Source of the DNA: Oxalobacteraceae bacterium
GTDB lineage: Bacteria; Pseudomonadota; Gammaproteobacteria; Burkholderiales; Burkholderiaceae_D
DNA: 5,077 nt
Direction of reading: 5' to 3'
Assembly (NCBI GenBank): GCA_947446335.1
Contig: CANFGA010000277.1
Location: 1 to 5,077 of the forward strand
Part shown: positions 4,184 through 5,077 of the stretch, one piece after another
Layout: the number at the start of each line of letters is the position of its first letter
Numbering within the stretch: the stretch's first letter is position 1
Translations under genes and position numbers: made by a program
The notes under the pieces: generated by a model
What the model was told of the DNA's origin: nothing
Database searches by the model: none
Seen by the model: only the letters and a program-made list of their open reading frames with translations

Positions 4184-5077
4184 TCAATGCGCCCCGGTCG
4201 CTTCTGCCGAGGCCGCGCTTTTTTTCGGCTTGGTCATCCAGACCAGCGAGATCAAGCTCAGAAAGAGGATGGCTGACATCCAGAAAATGTCAGTCGCACC
4301 CATGGTGCTGGCCTGCACCGACAAGCTGCGTTCGATGACGGCCAGCGCGCCGGGCTCCGACAATCCTTGTGAAGTCAAGGTGTGCAGCGCCTCATTGAAG
4401 GCCGGGTTGTCCGGTCCGGTGTGTTCTGCCAGTTGCGCATGGTGCAGCGCGCTGCGCCGGTCCCACAGGGTGGTCGTGATCGACGTGCCCATGCCGCCGA
4501 ACATGATGCGCACGAAATTGGACAGGCCGGCCGCCGCCGGGATCTTGTCCGGCGCTTGGCCCGAGAGGATGATCGAGGTCAGCGGAACGAAGAACATCGC
4601 CATCGCCGCGCCCTGGATGATGGTCGGAATCATCAGTGCCATCAGATCGACATCGGCCGTGTACTTTGAGCGCATGTAGAAAACCAGCGCAAAGATGATG
4701 AACGCCGCGCTGGCGACCCAGCGTGCATCGACCTTCGGCAATATCTTGCCCACCAGCGGAGACATCAGGATCGCCAGGATGCCGACCGGCGCCATCACCT
4801 TGCCCGCTTCGGTGGCCGTGTAGCCGATCTGGGTCTGCAGCCATAGCGGCATGATCACCAGCGAACCGAAGAACAGGCCGTAAGCCACCGAGATCGCCAC
4901 CACGCCGGCGCTGAAATTGCGCCCTGCGAACAACGACAGGTCGACCACCGGATGCTCGTCGCCGAGCTCCCAGATGATGAAGAAGATGAAGCATACCAAA
5001 GCCACCGAACCGAGGATCACGATCTCGCCGGAATTGAACCAGTCGAGTTCCTTGCCCTTGTCCAGCATCAGTTGCAA
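4184..5077 (-). CDS. emrB: MFS multidrug exporter of the DHA2/EmrB family, C-terminal part
   Basis: The visible 297 codons form the C-terminal half or more of a 14-helix drug/proton antiporter; EmrB itself is about 512 residues. The first visible codon is TTG (Leu), continuing from beyond the right edge. Landmarks shared with E. coli EmrB as I recall it are LQLMLDKGKELDWF at 1-14, WELGDEHPVVDLSLFAGRNF at 36-55, GYTATEAG at 85-92, APVGI at 96-100, GTSITTTLWDRR at 197-208, HHAQL at 212-216, EIFWMSA-like DIFWMSA at 263-269 and the final GAH. Hydrophobic helices are roughly at 17-36, 54-78, 94-112, 119-135, 146-172, 184-203 and 262-281. EmrB works with the periplasmic adaptor EmrA and an outer-membrane channel; emrA, if present, would lie to the right, upstream in this gene's direction. 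The C-terminus is intact, with stop at 4186-4184. Confidence 0.92.
   Translation of the reverse strand: MQLMLDKGKELDWFNSGEIVILGSVALVCFIFFIIWELGDEHPVVDLSLFAGRNFSAGVVAISVAYGLFFGSLVIMPLWLQTQIGYTATEAGKVMAPVGILAILMSPLVGKILPKVDARWVASAAFIIFALVFYMRSKYTADVDLMALMIPTIIQGAAMAMFFVPLTSIILSGQAPDKIPAAAGLSNFVRIMFGGMGTSITTTLWDRRSALHHAQLAEHTGPDNPAFNEALHTLTSQGLSEPGALAVIERSLSVQASTMGATDIFWMSAILFLSLISLVWMTKPKKSAASAEATGAH
4189..4225 (+). terminator. Possible intrinsic terminator for the HAD transcript, inside the emrB-like 3' end
   Basis: The plus strand reads GCGC-CCCGG, a 9-base loop, then CCGAGG-CC-GCGC and seven T. The arms pair over 9 bp with an A bulge and a CC bulge. It begins 20 bases after the HAD stop. 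The T-run is also the Lys-Lys coding stretch of the convergent gene, so it could be there for protein reasons alone. Confidence 0.4.

Overview
The window looks like chromosomal DNA from a moderately GC-rich proteobacterium, most plausibly a betaproteobacterium of the Burkholderiales. This placement rests on the protein flavour (a close EmrB relative, a YieH-type HAD phosphatase, a stand-alone ParA-type ATPase) and on the strong G/C preference at third codon positions. It is an inference, not a measurement. There are no rRNA, tRNA, CRISPR or insertion-sequence signals.

Layout from left to right. Bases 1-178 (minus) hold the first 59 codons of a PEP/pyruvate-binding protein related to pyruvate phosphate dikinase and PEP synthase; the rest lies beyond the left edge. 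Its start codon overlaps the stop of a 653-codon gene (175-2136, minus) whose C-terminal third looks like PhoU/DUF47 and whose N-terminal two thirds I cannot assign. Bases 2137-2432 carry a likely promoter for that pair, two palindromes, two overlapping micro-ORFs of doubtful status, and an inverted repeat behind the next gene. Bases 2433-3089 (minus) encode a 218-aa ParA/MinD-type ATPase with no ParB partner in view. Bases 3090-3482 form a divergent regulatory region: an AT-rich promoter with an embedded inverted repeat points left towards the ATPase gene, and a weaker candidate promoter points right. Bases 3483-4169 (plus) encode a complete HAD-superfamily phosphatase with all four motifs. 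It converges, with a 14-base gap, on the 3' end of an emrB-like multidrug exporter gene (4184-5077, minus) whose 5' part lies beyond the right edge.

Togetherness: the PhoU-like gene and the dikinase-like gene are almost certainly co-translated and probably work together, perhaps in phosphoryl transfer or phosphate-responsive control. The ParA-type gene reads in the same direction but is separated by about 300 bases and by a promoter-like element, so its membership in the same unit is uncertain. The HAD and EmrB genes look like independent housekeeping or accessory functions. The part most worth pursuing is the PhoU-fusion plus dikinase module, with the nearby orphan ATPase.
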